Assembly (NCBI RefSeq): GCF_000807675.2
Contig: NZ_CP019962.1
Span: forward strand, 4,065,157 to 4,129,156
Length of the DNA: 64,000 nt
Reading direction: 5' to 3'
Source: Eubacterium limosum
Lineage (GTDB): Bacteria; Bacillota; Clostridia; Eubacteriales; Eubacteriaceae
Both the position numbers and the translations under genes were made by a program. Under the pieces are notes generated by a model. The model did no database searches and had not been told where the DNA came from. It saw only the letters and a program-made list of their open reading frames with translations. Within the stretch, counting starts at the first letter, position 1, and every line of letters begins with the position of its first letter. This document shows positions 17,865-27,196 of the stretch, one piece after another.

Positions 17865-19103
17865 TTAACCTTCTTCCGATAAGCCTGCCAGCCATCCGGT
17901 ACTGGCGGCAATCTGTATGTTAAATCCTCCGGTCAGGGCATCGACGTCAATCATTTCGCCGGCAAAATAAAGCCCCCGGACGAGTTTTGATTCCATTGTG
18001 CTCGGGTCGATCTCTTTGACATCCACACCGCCAGAAGTGATAATGGCGGTATTGATATCCTGAAGAGAGGTCACGTGGAGCGCCAGCCCTTTAAAAAGCT
18101 CTGCCAGATGCCTGCGTTCCTCCCGCGTGATCTGGTTCACCCTTTTATCTTCTGGAATCCCTGAACATTTTACCATAACCGGAATCATTTTTGAAGGTAA
18201 TAAATCAACTAAACCGTTAATAAAATGCTTGTTATGATATTTTTCAAAGTCACGCTGCAGCCGCACATCCATCTGTTCCATGCTGAGAGCCGGCTTCAAA
18301 TCAATGGTCAAAGTATAGTCTTCATATGGCGGCTTCATAAAAGCACTCATGGTAAGGACCAGCGGACCGGAAACACCAAAATGCGTAAAAAGCATTTCCC
18401 CCGCTTCATGGCGGATCTTTTTCCTGCCCTGTTTCATGGTCAGCCCTACATTGCGAAGGGAGAGGCCCTGAAGCTTCGGCACCCATGCCTCCTGGGTATT
18501 GACGCCCACTAATGATGGTCTCAGCGGGGTTACCCGGTGTCCGAGGTCTCTGGCCATTTTAAAACCGGAACCGTCAGAGCCTGTTGAGATATAGCTTCTC
18601 CCGCCAGTGGCCAGGATGACCCGATCATAGTTTTCGATTCTTCCATTCTCAAAACGGACACCTGTAACCTTTACCCCTTCGCTGCTCTTTGCTGTCTCGA
18701 CAGCGGCAATACGCTGGTTCAGGAAGACCTGTGCCCCTTCGCGCTCCAGAATTTTCCTGTAGGCTTTAATGACATCGCTAGATTTGTCACTCTTGGGAAA
18801 GACCCGCTCGCCCCGCTCAATTTTAAGGGGACAGCCGTTTTCTTCCATCAGATCCATAAGCGCATCATTTGTAAAGGTATAGAGGGCCGAATAAAGGAAA
18901 TTTTTGTTGGTGACAATACTGTCAAAAAATTCACTTATGTCACAGTGATTGGTCAGGTTGCACCGGCCCTTGCCAGTAATATACAGCTTTTTGCCCAGTT
19001 TTTCATTCTGGTCGTAAAGGTCTGCCTGCTGGCCTGAGCGCAGCGCGGCAATGGCTGCGCTCATCCCTGCCGGGCCGCCGCCGATAATGGCTGTTTTTTT
19101 CAT
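17865..19103 (-). CDS. HI0933/YhiN-family flavoprotein (NAD(P)/FAD-dependent oxidoreductase)
   Basis: 412 residues. The N-terminal dinucleotide fold starts AIIGGGPAGMSAAIAAL and contains GKGRCNLTNH, a signature of this family. A second FAD block is LATGGRSYISTGSDG, and the C-terminus has GLYFAGEMIDVDALTGGFN. The substrate is not known for the family. The gene commonly precedes cmk in clostridia, as here with a 10-bp gap to the cmk start. Confidence 0.9.
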   Translation of the reverse strand: MKKTAIIGGGPAGMSAAIAALRSGQQADLYDQNEKLGKKLYITGKGRCNLTNHCDISEFFDSIVTNKNFLYSALYTFTNDALMDLMEENGCPLKIERGERVFPKSDKSSDVIKAYRKILEREGAQVFLNQRIAAVETAKSSEGVKVTGVRFENGRIENYDRVILATGGRSYISTGSDGSGFKMARDLGHRVTPLRPSLVGVNTQEAWVPKLQGLSLRNVGLTMKQGRKKIRHEAGEMLFTHFGVSGPLVLTMSAFMKPPYEDYTLTIDLKPALSMEQMDVRLQRDFEKYHNKHFINGLVDLLPSKMIPVMVKCSGIPEDKRVNQITREERRHLAELFKGLALHVTSLQDINTAIITSGGVDVKEIDPSTMESKLVRGLYFAGEMIDVDALTGGFNIQIAASTGWLAGLSEEG

Positions 19104-19111
19104 TTTCTCTC

Positions 19112-20053
19112 CTATAAATCCTTGACAAACTCGTCACCGGTATAAATATAATGTTCTTTCCAGATTTCTTCGAGCTCATTAAAGGTCTGTTTTGTTTCTT
19201 TGATATTTTTAAAACCAACGGCCACTACCAGCGCGTTAATCAGACTTAAAGGCGCCACCAGGGAGTCCACGAAGGAATAAACATTGCTCTTCGCAATGAG
19301 CTTGTGATCGGCAAACTCATTGATGGGTGCGTGCTCATTATCCGATATGGTGATAATCCTGGGACCCCGGTTTTTAAGAAATTCTACAGCCTCATAGGTT
19401 TTCTGCGCATAGCGCGGGAAGCTCATGGCAATGACCACGTCGCCCTCGCCAATTTTGATCAAATGCTCATATATGTCTGTTACACCGTGATTGATTACCC
19501 GGACATCATCCAGGATCAGGTTCAGGTAATAGCCCAGATGCTCGGTCAGCAGACTAGTTGTTCTAAAACCGATAATGACCACCTTGCCTGCACTGCGGAT
19601 CAGGTCTACGCATTGCCTGAGCGCTTCGTAATCAAAGGATTCAAGGGTTCCGTTGATGCTGTTGATATCACTTTTGAGCACCGCGGCCACAGAGCGCTGC
19701 ATCAGCTTTTCTTTTTCCTCGTCACCCAAAGTCATGTTGATGCGCTCAATGGTCGTCAATTTACTGTTTATTTCATTTTTAAGGGCCTTTCTGAACTCTG
19801 GATAGCCTTCATAGCCTAAAGACAGCGCAAAGCGCACAACCGTCGCTTCACTGACCTTAACATGCTGCGCTACTTTGATGGCGGACATATCCGGAGCCTT
19901 TTCATAATTTTTCATCACAAAGGCTGCAATTTTTTTATGGCTCTTGCTCAGGCCTTTATAGCGCTCCTTAATCTCTGCAAAAATATCCCTTAGTTCCGGT
20001 TTGCTGTCTTGTTTCATATCCGATGATTGATTCATTTCCGTTATCTGCCTCAT
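19112..20053 (-). CDS. RpiR/MurR-family transcriptional regulator
   Basis: 313 residues. An N-terminal helix-turn-helix (about 25-100) includes MSAIKVAQHVKVSEATVVRFALSLGYEGYPEFRK. A SIS sugar-phosphate-binding domain (about 135-275) includes VVIIGFRTTSLL and AMSFPRYAQKT. The ATG overlaps the preceding stop (ATGA), so translation is coupled to the methyltransferase gene. Ligand unknown. Placement inside a housekeeping run rather than beside sugar genes is a little unusual. Confidence 0.88.
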   Translation of the reverse strand: MRQITEMNQSSDMKQDSKPELRDIFAEIKERYKGLSKSHKKIAAFVMKNYEKAPDMSAIKVAQHVKVSEATVVRFALSLGYEGYPEFRKALKNEINSKLTTIERINMTLGDEEKEKLMQRSVAAVLKSDINSINGTLESFDYEALRQCVDLIRSAGKVVIIGFRTTSLLTEHLGYYLNLILDDVRVINHGVTDIYEHLIKIGEGDVVIAMSFPRYAQKTYEAVEFLKNRGPRIITISDNEHAPINEFADHKLIAKSNVYSFVDSLVAPLSLINALVVAVGFKNIKETKQTFNELEEIWKEHYIYTGDEFVKDL

Positions 20054-20661
20054 TTTGTCTTTTCCGCCAAAATTAAATAGGGCGGATTATTTTTATTGAT
20101 TGTCTCAAGCTTGTGCACATTAAACCCTGCTCCAAGCTGCGCGCACCATTTTTCAACGGCCATGCTCTCCTCCAGTCCGGCTAGATGCCGGTACAGGCAA
20201 AGCGTCATCAGCCCCTTTGGCGCCAGCAGGGTTACACTGCTTTCAAGTGCTGCCAGTGTGGTATCTGTCTTTGTAACGATTTCTTTGTCTCCATGAGGCA
20301 AATACCCTAAATTAAACATAATACCCATTATCTTAGAGTCCTGACGAAGCTCTGGTATACTGCCCATTGTTTCGTGCCCCTTGTGAAAAAGAAGGACCCG
20401 GTCTCTTAAGCCCTCGGCCGACAGGCGCTGCTCGGTTTCTTTCAGGGCTTCTTTCTGGACGTCAAAAGAGTAGACCTTTCCGCACGCTCCCACACTCCGG
20501 GCCAGCAGACAGGTATCTGCACCTGTCCCGGCGGTCGCGTCGACGGCGGAGTCTCCCATGCGTAAGTGCTCGGCCATCAAGGCTCCTGCCAGCAGGGTCA
20601 CTCTCCTGAATTCATTAATCGACGGCACCGGCACACCCCGGACACGGTTTAAAAAATTCAT
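20050..20661 (-). CDS. YtqB-like class I SAM methyltransferase (predicted rRNA methylase)
   Basis: About 203 residues. The SAM-binding motif is AVDATAGTGADTCLLA, followed by VYSFDVQKEAL and a later MFNLGYLPHGDK, all typical of the YtqB family. The NLGYLP block replaces the usual (D/N)PPY. The substrate is not established here. The start is uncertain: GTG 20691 and ATGs at 20676, 20667 and 20661 are in frame. All overlap the preceding gene's end (20615). I chose the ATG nearest the first conserved block. Confidence 0.8.
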   Translation of the reverse strand: MNFLNRVRGVPVPSINEFRRVTLLAGALMAEHLRMGDSAVDATAGTGADTCLLARSVGACGKVYSFDVQKEALKETEQRLSAEGLRDRVLLFHKGHETMGSIPELRQDSKIMGIMFNLGYLPHGDKEIVTKTDTTLAALESSVTLLAPKGLMTLCLYRHLAGLEESMAVEKWCAQLGAGFNVHKLETINKNNPPYLILAEKTK

Positions 20662-21010
20662 CGACATAAGCGTCATGGCTGATGTACTCACCGCAGTCCC
20701 TAAATTGATGGCCTTTAAAGTACGCCTTCAGTGTCTCCGGCACATTGTAAACCCTGCAGGCTTCACACCCAAGCTCAGCCGCCTGAAACAGCGTGGTGCG
20801 GATCAAACCGTCCAGCACCGCCATTGGCACCTCCGGCTTAATATTTAAAATATCATAAAGCTCTGCTGTTTCACCCTTTACCATAAAACGGGCAACAGCA
20901 AGAAGCGCTTCGTCATCCATGGCTGTCATATAAAGGCTCCGCTTGTGTTCGGGCTCCTTAAAATAAGGAGCGACCACCTCAAAACTTTTAGGAATCACAA
21001 TTTTAATCAT
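20615..21010 (-). CDS. Small conserved hypothetical, GNAT-like fragment
   Basis: 131 residues, no confident family. It contains a block reading EVPMAVLDGLIRTTLFQAAE followed by GCEACRVYN, which resembles the helix-strand after the acetyl-CoA site in some GNAT-like proteins, but the classic Q/RxxGxG/A motif is absent. Five Cys residues lie in the C-terminal third, including CPGC. It overlaps rluB by 8 bp and the methyltransferase by its C-terminal end, so it is translated as part of that unit. Confidence 0.6.
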   Translation of the reverse strand: MIKIVIPKSFEVVAPYFKEPEHKRSLYMTAMDDEALLAVARFMVKGETAELYDILNIKPEVPMAVLDGLIRTTLFQAAELGCEACRVYNVPETLKAYFKGHQFRDCGEYISHDAYVDEFFKPCPGCAGAVD

Positions 21011-21728
21011 CTTTTTCTCCCCTCAGATAACGTATTTCTTCCTCAGTAAGATAACGCCATTCACCAGCCTTTAACCCTTTTAAGGTAATACTGCCAATAG
21101 CTGTCCGCTTAAGGTGAATGACGGGATGGCCGATTGCCGCGCACATTTTACGAATCTGGCGCTTCCTTCCCTCGTGGATCGTCATTTCGAGCAGGGCTGT
21201 GCTTCTGTAAGTCTTTATTACCTGCACTGAAGCGGGCGCAGTGGTATGCAGTGTATGGTCATCATCCTCGATCTGGACACCTTCAGCAAAAAGCTTCAGC
21301 TCTCCGGTACTGGGGAGCCCTTTTACCAGCCCTTCATAAATTTTGTTAAACTCATGGCTGGGGTGCGTCAGTCTGAAAGTAAGGTCTCCGTCATTGGTTA
21401 AAATCAGCAGCCCCTCCGTATCCTTATCCAACCGCCCCACGGTAAACAGCCGCTCCTTAATGGGCAGCAGATCCATCACAGTCTGGTCGGCGTGGCGGTC
21501 TGCCGAGGTAGAAACCACACCTTTTGGCTTGTTCAGCAGCACATAAATTTTTTTGTCCTCCGCGATGGTTTTACCATCCACTGTAATCCTGTCGGCTTCC
21601 GGGTCTACCTGAAGCCCTGGTGTCAGCACTGCCTCACCGTTGACACATACCCTGCCTGCGGCAATCAGTTCTTCTGATTTACGTCTTGAAGCAACGCCAC
21701 ACTGGGCCATATATTTCTGTAATCTCAA
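21003..21728 (-). CDS. rluB: Pseudouridine synthase, RluB/RsuA family
   Basis: 241 residues. An S4 RNA-binding domain (MRLQKYMAQCGVASRRKSEELI) is followed by the catalytic domain with VGRLDKDTEGLLILTNDG, where the Asp is the nucleophile, and IHEGRKRQIRKM near the end. It modifies 23S rRNA. It lies directly after scpB with a 4-bp overlap; scpA-scpB-rluB is the standard Firmicutes arrangement. Confidence 0.95.
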   Translation of the reverse strand: MRLQKYMAQCGVASRRKSEELIAAGRVCVNGEAVLTPGLQVDPEADRITVDGKTIAEDKKIYVLLNKPKGVVSTSADRHADQTVMDLLPIKERLFTVGRLDKDTEGLLILTNDGDLTFRLTHPSHEFNKIYEGLVKGLPSTGELKLFAEGVQIEDDDHTLHTTAPASVQVIKTYRSTALLEMTIHEGRKRQIRKMCAAIGHPVIHLKRTAIGSITLKGLKAGEWRYLTEEEIRYLRGEKDD

Positions 21729-22336
21729 TTCAATTCCTCAACTGTGTTTATTTCCATATTTTCCGCCATAGAAGCGGAGATATCGATTTTCTGCTGTTCT
21801 CCCTCAGCAAACTGCTCAAAAGCCGGCAAATCCTCGATATGCTTCAAATGAACGGTCTTTAAAAAGGCGGGGGTTGTTTTATAGAGAATCGGCCGGCCCG
21901 GCGCTTCCATCCTGCCAGCCTCCTTGATCAGCCCCCGGTCAAGGAGCCGCTGAACAGAACTGTTGGAGCTGACCCCTCTCAGATTATCAATATCGATACG
22001 GGTAATCGGCTGGCGGTAGGCAATGATCGAAAGCGTCTCAAGAGCCGCCTTGGACAGCCCTGTGGGCTCCTGCTGCCCCAGTACCTGACGGATAAAATCG
22101 TAATGTTCAGGCTTTGTGGACAGCTGCCATGTGTGATTGACCTGCACTAGGCGAAGCCCTCGTTCCACACTGCCATAGTCCTTTTCCAGTTCTGACATAA
22201 GGGCCTGAATGGTGTTCCCGTCCAGCTCCATCGCCTTTTCAAGCTCACGCAGCGCGACAGGCTCACCGGCGGCAAAAAGGATGCCTTCGATGATTCCCTT
22301 TAGACGCTTTTTATTACTCTTTGAAAGTTCCTGCAT
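21725..22336 (-). CDS. scpB: Segregation and condensation protein B
   Basis: 203 residues. Two winged-helix domains are present; TLSIIAYRQPITRIDIDNLRGV is the most conserved block, followed by EAGRMEAPGRPILYKTT. ScpB binds the kleisin ScpA and the Smc ATPase to organise the chromosome. It starts immediately after the scpA stop (no gap) and overlaps rluB. Confidence 0.95.
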   Translation of the reverse strand: MQELSKSNKKRLKGIIEGILFAAGEPVALRELEKAMELDGNTIQALMSELEKDYGSVERGLRLVQVNHTWQLSTKPEHYDFIRQVLGQQEPTGLSKAALETLSIIAYRQPITRIDIDNLRGVSSNSSVQRLLDRGLIKEAGRMEAPGRPILYKTTPAFLKTVHLKHIEDLPAFEQFAEGEQQKIDISASMAENMEINTVEELN

Positions 22337-23068
22337 TTATTCCTCTGTCCTCTGTCTGATGATAATTTCCTGAAATACACGGTTCTGAAAAAGCCGTATG
22401 TTATTAATTTTATACATCTCCAAAAGCGCCAGAAAGGTTACAACAACTTCTCCCCGGCTGACTTTTTTTCTGAACAGCTCTGAAAAATGGAGTTCTCCAG
22501 AGCGATTGAGCTCAAACTGGTGCTCGATGTAATCAATTTTTTCCTCTACAGTAAAAACTTCCCTTACAATCTCCTGAGAAAAATCTTTGAACTCAATCTC
22601 ATCGTTGTATAGGGAAAATATGTTGGAGTATGCTTTAAAAATATCCTCAGGGTTGATCTCAACCTCGGCGTCCTGGGTCATAACCGGGATATATTCCGGA
22701 TCCTTATAGACGGCATGCAGCTCTGCGCACTCCCGTTCTTCCAGATAAATGCTGATATTTTTAAAGATTTTATACTCTATAAGCTGGCGTACCAATTTCT
22801 CTTTCAGGTCTTCTTCGTCCTCTTCCTCATCCTTTGCTCTTGGCAGAAGCATTCTGGATTTAATCTCCAAAAGCTTGGAAGCCATAACCACAAACTCACT
22901 GGCAACCTCCATATCCAGCTCGCGCCACTTCTCAATATGAGCCAGATACTGATTTGTGATTTCTGCGATGGGAATATCGTAGATATCAATTTTATTCTTT
23001 TGAATTAAATGAATGAGAAGGTCCAGAGGACCTTCAAATTTCTCTAAACTGACTTCGTAACTATTCAT
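22337..23068 (-). CDS. scpA: Segregation and condensation protein A (kleisin)
   Basis: 243 residues. The N-terminus YEVSLEKFEGPLDLLIHLIQKNKIDIYDIPI is diagnostic (only part quoted matters: FEGPLDLL and IDIYDIPI). A central acidic linker (EEEDEEDLKEK) and a C-terminal winged helix (VVTFLALLEMYK) complete it. It bridges the Smc heads. It follows the M50 protease gene by one base and is coupled to scpB. Confidence 0.95.
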   Translation of the reverse strand: MNSYEVSLEKFEGPLDLLIHLIQKNKIDIYDIPIAEITNQYLAHIEKWRELDMEVASEFVVMASKLLEIKSRMLLPRAKDEEEDEEDLKEKLVRQLIEYKIFKNISIYLEERECAELHAVYKDPEYIPVMTQDAEVEINPEDIFKAYSNIFSLYNDEIEFKDFSQEIVREVFTVEEKIDYIEHQFELNRSGELHFSELFRKKVSRGEVVVTFLALLEMYKINNIRLFQNRVFQEIIIRQRTEE

Positions 23069-23069
23069 T

Positions 23070-23705
23070 TTATGACCAAAGCATTAAAAAAAGTGGGTTT
23101 AATATCATTCTAAATAAACCATCAATCCCGTTGATGATGGGTGTAATAATCAGACCGAACACATTAAATACAACCAGCAGCAGCAGAATGATCATCCCAT
23201 AACGTGAAAACTGGTAGAATTTCTGTTTTGCATTGTAAGGCAAAAACTCAGCCAGAATCTGTGACCCATCGAGGGGTGGAATGGGAATAAGGTTAAAGAC
23301 TGCAAACATCAGGTTATACAGGTACAAATACTGCAGAATCTGCAGCAGATACACGTTGGCAAAGGGCGAAACCGCGTAGATCGCAATGAGCGAAATAAAG
23401 CCTAACAAAAGGTTTGTGAAGCAGCCCGCCAGACTGACAACAATGATTCCCTTCCGATGATTTTTAAAATTATTCGGATTAACCGGCACAGGCTTTGCCC
23501 AGCCAAAACGAAAAAGCAGCATACTGATAAAACCGATGGGGTCAATGTGCTTAAGGGGATTAACCGTCAGTCGTCCCGCCAGTTTCGGGGTTGGATCCCC
23601 CATCGCATCCGCCGCGTAGCCGTGGGCCATTTCATGAAAAGAAATGGCGACTAAAATACCGGGCAGGCTCAGCAGCAGGTTGATAAAATAATTTGCGCTA
23701 AACAT
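23070..23705 (-). CDS. Site-2 protease-like M50 membrane metalloprotease
   Basis: 211 residues with about five membrane helices. The zinc motif HEMAH is at about residues 25-29 (SFHEMAHGYAADAMGD), and the third ligand is the Asp in NLIPIPPLDGSQIL. No PDZ domain is present, so it belongs to the small YwhC-like group next to scpA in clostridia. Substrate unknown. It lies between lysA and scpA with gaps of 1-2 bp. Confidence 0.9.
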   Translation of the reverse strand: MFSANYFINLLLSLPGILVAISFHEMAHGYAADAMGDPTPKLAGRLTVNPLKHIDPIGFISMLLFRFGWAKPVPVNPNNFKNHRKGIIVVSLAGCFTNLLLGFISLIAIYAVSPFANVYLLQILQYLYLYNLMFAVFNLIPIPPLDGSQILAEFLPYNAKQKFYQFSRYGMIILLLLVVFNVFGLIITPIINGIDGLFRMILNPLFLMLWS

Positions 23706-23707
23706 AA

Positions 23708-24985
23708 TCAGCCCTCGAGCCAGGAAGGAATCCTGTCATTCTTGACCAGATCCTCAAAGCTTTCACGTTCAACCAGTATTGCTGACTGATCGCCCTTCAA
23801 AAGGACAACTGCCGGCCTTCTGAGACGATTATAGTTGCTGGCCATTGAATAATTATAGGCCCCTGTATGAAGCACTGCCAACGTATCGCCTGGCTGAGGA
23901 GACGGCAGCTTAATGGATTTAATTAAGGTATCTGTCTCACACGCTTTACCGCTGACTGTTACTTCTTCCATCAATGCTTCATCCTGAGGTTTATTGCAGA
24001 TCACGGCATCATAGTCCGCTCCGTAAAGCGCCGGGCGGGGATTATCTGCCATACCCCCGTCAACACTTACGTACTTTTTGAGTCCCGGGATTTCTTTGAC
24101 AGTTCCCACCGTATATAAAGTAATACCTGCCGGAGCCGCTACTGAACGGCCAGGCTCTACCACGATTTTAGGCATCGGAACCTGTCTCTGCTCAGCCATC
24201 TCACGCATATGGTCGACCATTTTAGGAATATAGTTAGTGACGTCAAAGCTGGGATCTTCCTTCAAGTAAGGAATACCAAAGCCGCCGCCCAGATTAATCT
24301 CAGTCAGATTAAGCCCATCGGAGAGCAATGCCTTATAAAGATCAAGCATAACTTCCGAAGCCAGTAAGAAAGGCTTTTCATCTGCGATCTGAGAGCCGAT
24401 GTGACAATGAATGCCGACAGTCTCCACAAACTCCATTTCTTTTGTGCGGCCGATAATCTCACGGGCCTGGCTCAATGGCAGGCCAAATTTGGAGTCAATC
24501 TTCCCTGTCTGTATAAGCTCATGGGTATGGGCTTCAATGCCGGGAGATACCCGAAACAGCACCTTGACAGGCTGCTCAAGCTCCTCAGTCAAAAGATGCA
24601 GCCGTTCCAGCTCCCATTCGCTGTCGACAACGATACGGCCTACCTTGTAGCCGAGGGCCATTTCCAGCTCTGCCTGGTTTTTATTGCTGCCATGAAAGCA
24701 GATACGTGCAGGATTAAAACCACTTTTTACAGCAGTATAAAGTTCTCCGCCCGATGCCACGTCCAGAGAGATGCCCTCACTTGCAATGATCCGGCACATT
24801 CCCATATTTAAAAAGGTTTTGCCGGCATAGTTCACATCATAATCCGCGCCCGCCGATTCAAAGGCATCCTTAATACGGTTAATGTTCCCTCTTAAAATAT
24901 CTTCGCTCATAACGTAAAGTGGCGTGCCGTATTTTTGCGCTAACACCACCGTGTCATGACCGGAGAATATAAAATTTTCTGTCAT
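23708..24985 (-). CDS. lysA: Diaminopimelate decarboxylase
   Basis: 425 residues from the ATG at 24985, chosen because AAGGAGAA lies just upstream; the longer reading from 25078 crosses the upstream terminator. It converts meso-DAP to lysine using PLP. The PLP lysine is in VNYAGKTF; HCHIGSQI, GGGFGIPY, EPGRSVAAP and CETDTL are the other conserved blocks. It opens a new transcription unit after the NUDIX terminator and leads into the M50-scpAB run. Confidence 0.95.
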   Translation of the reverse strand: MTENFIFSGHDTVVLAQKYGTPLYVMSEDILRGNINRIKDAFESAGADYDVNYAGKTFLNMGMCRIIASEGISLDVASGGELYTAVKSGFNPARICFHGSNKNQAELEMALGYKVGRIVVDSEWELERLHLLTEELEQPVKVLFRVSPGIEAHTHELIQTGKIDSKFGLPLSQAREIIGRTKEMEFVETVGIHCHIGSQIADEKPFLLASEVMLDLYKALLSDGLNLTEINLGGGFGIPYLKEDPSFDVTNYIPKMVDHMREMAEQRQVPMPKIVVEPGRSVAAPAGITLYTVGTVKEIPGLKKYVSVDGGMADNPRPALYGADYDAVICNKPQDEALMEEVTVSGKACETDTLIKSIKLPSPQPGDTLAVLHTGAYNYSMASNYNRLRRPAVVLLKGDQSAILVERESFEDLVKNDRIPSWLEG

Positions 24986-25025
24986 TCGGTTTCTCCTTAA
25001 AAGCTTTAATTTATTTGTTACAAAT

Positions 25026-25078
25026 AATAAGAAAAGTGATCTGTTATCCTGTGTGCAACACAGATGATAATAGACCAC
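25026..25078 (-). terminator. Terminator of the dcw/nrdR/NUDIX unit
   Basis: On the minus strand GTGGTCTATTATC pairs with GATAACAGATCAC, with an inner CTGTG/CACAG stem, then TTTTCTTATT. It starts 15 bp past the NUDIX stop and ends the long division cluster. Confidence 0.88.
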
Positions 25079-25092
25079 CTCGATGATTTTAT

Positions 25093-25620
25093 TTACATAA
25101 GAGAAAAAAAGCGACCTAAAACACAGGCAGTCTTTGCGTCTGAAAACTTTCCTTTGAGGTAAAGCGCTCGGACTGTCCGTATAGGCATTTCGACAATTTC
25201 GATGAATTCATCATCATCCTGTTTTCTCGGCTCAATAACAAATTGAGACGCCATAAATAAAGTGGTCACTTCATTGGTAAATCCCGGTGAGGGCCACATT
25301 TCTCCTAAAAAGTGCAAATCCAGGGGCTTCAGGCCAATTTCCTCCTGTAACTCCCGCACCGCTGCCTCTTTTGGATCTTCACCCACTTCAACCAGACCAG
25401 CCGGTATCTCCAGGATCACTTTTTCGATGGCCTTTCTAAACTGGCGCACGAAAATAATCCGGTTTCCTCTGACAGGCAAAATACCGACACCCTGCTTGTG
25501 GTCTACCAGTTCCCGGAAAGAAGTACCTCCATCCGGAAGCTCGACTTCGTCGACCTTTAAATTTAAGATGCGTCCATTGTAAATCTCTTTAGACGCAATG
25601 GTTTTTTCAAAAAATCTCAT
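25093..25620 (-). CDS. NUDIX hydrolase (ADP-ribose pyrophosphatase type)
   Basis: 175 residues. The complete Nudix box GEDPKEAAVRELQEEIG starts near residue 90, and the N-terminal EIYNGRILNLKVDEVELPDG matches ADP-ribose pyrophosphatases such as NudF. VEIPAGLVEVG before the box is typical too. It removes ADP-ribose and similar nucleotides. Last gene of the dcw-nrdR unit, 16 bp after nrdR. Confidence 0.92.
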   Translation of the reverse strand: MRFFEKTIASKEIYNGRILNLKVDEVELPDGGTSFRELVDHKQGVGILPVRGNRIIFVRQFRKAIEKVILEIPAGLVEVGEDPKEAAVRELQEEIGLKPLDLHFLGEMWPSPGFTNEVTTLFMASQFVIEPRKQDDDEFIEIVEMPIRTVRALYLKGKFSDAKTACVLGRFFSLM

Positions 25621-25636
25621 TCACTACTCCACGCCT

Positions 25637-26092
25637 TCAGCGTTCAGACATAAGGCGGTTCAGTTCATCCATAAAAGACTCAACATCCTTAAACTCACGA
25701 TAAACTGATGCAAAACGAACGTAGGCCACCTGATCGATATCCTTAAGCGCATCCATGACGCGCTCTCCAATGTAGGATGATTCCACCTCTTTATCTTCAA
25801 CCTGATAAAGCTCCTTTTCCATCAAATCAACAACACGCTGGATGTTGTCGATGGGCACCGGACGTTTCTCACAGGCTTTGATCATCCCGTTTAAAATTTT
25901 ATTTTTATCAAAGGGTACACGCTGACCGCCCTTTTTAACAACGATCAAGGGAATGTTTTCAATCCGCTCATAGGTCGTAAACCTTTTGGCGCACCGGATA
26001 CACTCCCTTCTTCTACGAATCATAGTGCCTTCTTCAACAGGTCGTGAATCAACTACTTTGCTTTCGTCATAATCACAAAAGGGACACTTCAT
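25637..26092 (-). CDS. nrdR: Transcriptional repressor NrdR
   Basis: 151 residues. A zinc ribbon ([17 protein letters not shown] ... [16 protein letters not shown]) is followed by an ATP-cone (about 47-137). NrdR senses dATP/ATP and represses ribonucleotide reductase genes through NrdR boxes. It is 9 bp after ftsZ, a placement seen in other clostridia near ftsZ. Confidence 0.96.
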   Translation of the reverse strand: MKCPFCDYDESKVVDSRPVEEGTMIRRRRECIRCAKRFTTYERIENIPLIVVKKGGQRVPFDKNKILNGMIKACEKRPVPIDNIQRVVDLMEKELYQVEDKEVESSYIGERVMDALKDIDQVAYVRFASVYREFKDVESFMDELNRLMSER

Positions 26093-26101
26093 TCAGACAC
26101 C

Positions 26102-27196
26102 TTAGTCTTCGTTGCTTAAAAATCCAGGAATCGCAAATTCGCCAGCGGCGCTGGTTGTTTTGGTTTCAGGCTTAGCAGTCGTGTTTGCAGCAGCAGCGTT
26201 TGCGCTGTTCAGGATAGCAGCTTTTTTAGCTTCCACTTCTTCTGCCGGTAAGAAACCAGTCGCGATAACAGTAATCTGGATTTCATCGCCAAAACTTTCA
26301 TCAATGGTCGCACCAAAGATAACGTTAGCGTCTTCGTCAGAAGCTTCTCTCGCAATGGTAGCGGCTCTGTCGACTTCAAAGAGTGACAGGTCTTCACCTG
26401 CGGTAATATTTAAAAGTACGCCGGTAGCGCCGTCAATTTCGGTTTCCAGAAGCGGGCTTAAGATCGCTTCTTTTGCAGCTTCTTCTGCACGGTTTTCACC
26501 GGAGGCACGGCCAACACCCATGTGCGCCAGACCGGCATCCTTCATGATAGTCTTAACATCGGCAAAGTCAAGGCTTACGAGACCTGGCATAGAGATCAGG
26601 TCAGAAATACTTTTAACACCCTGTAATAAGACATCATCCGCCAGCTTGAAAGCGTCTCTTAAGGAAGTGGTCTTATCGGCCATTCTTAATAAACGGTCAT
26701 TTGGAATGGTAACCAGCGCATCGACATTATCCTGAAGGAAATCACTGGCAATCTGAGCGTTGCGCATGCGGACTCGGCCTTCAAAAGAGAATGGCTTGGT
26801 GACAACACCAATGGTTAAGATTCCCATTTCACGGGCAATTTTTGCAATGATCGGCGCAGCACCGGAACCGGTTCCCCCGCCCATACCAGCAGTGATAAAT
26901 AACAGATCTGTTTCCTGAATTAAATCTGCAATGGCATCACGGCTTTCTTCTGCAGACTTCTGACCCATTTCCGGGTTACCGCCTGCACCAAGACCGCCGG
27001 TGGTCTTTTCACCAATCTGAAGGCGTTTTTCAGCCAGGGTCAGGGCTAATGCCTGATTATCAGTATTGATGGATATGAAGTCAACACCCTTCAGACCTGA
27101 TTCGATCATGCGGTTAACGGCATTGTTCCCGCCGCCGCCAACACCAATTACACGAATTCTCGCAAAATTATCATTGTAGCCATCTAATTCAATCAC
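26102..27196 (-). CDS. ftsZ: Cell division protein FtsZ
   Basis: 364 residues. Tubulin-like GTPase of the Z-ring. The N-terminus has [18 protein letters not shown], the signature [15 protein letters not shown] is at about 105-119, and the T7 loop has [11 protein letters not shown] flexible linker (about 320-350) ends in the conserved tail peptide [12 protein letters not shown] that recruits FtsA/SepF-type partners. The ATG overlaps the sbp stop. No ftsA precedes it. Confidence 0.98.
   Translation of the reverse strand: MIELDGYNDNFARIRVIGVGGGGNNAVNRMIESGLKGVDFISINTDNQALALTLAEKRLQIGEKTTGGLGAGGNPEMGQKSAEESRDAIADLIQETDLLFITAGMGGGTGSGAAPIIAKIAREMGILTIGVVTKPFSFEGRVRMRNAQIASDFLQDNVDALVTIPNDRLLRMADKTTSLRDAFKLADDVLLQGVKSISDLISMPGLVSLDFADVKTIMKDAGLAHMGVGRASGENRAEEAAKEAILSPLLETEIDGATGVLLNITAGEDLSLFEVDRAATIAREASDEDANVIFGATIDESFGDEIQITVIATGFLPAEEVEAKKAAILNSANAAAANTTAKPETKTTSAAGEFAIPGFLSNED

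Noticed and set aside
26112-26735. 207-codon plus-strand open frame
   Set aside because: Antisense shadow of ftsZ, low-complexity Ser/Ala composition.
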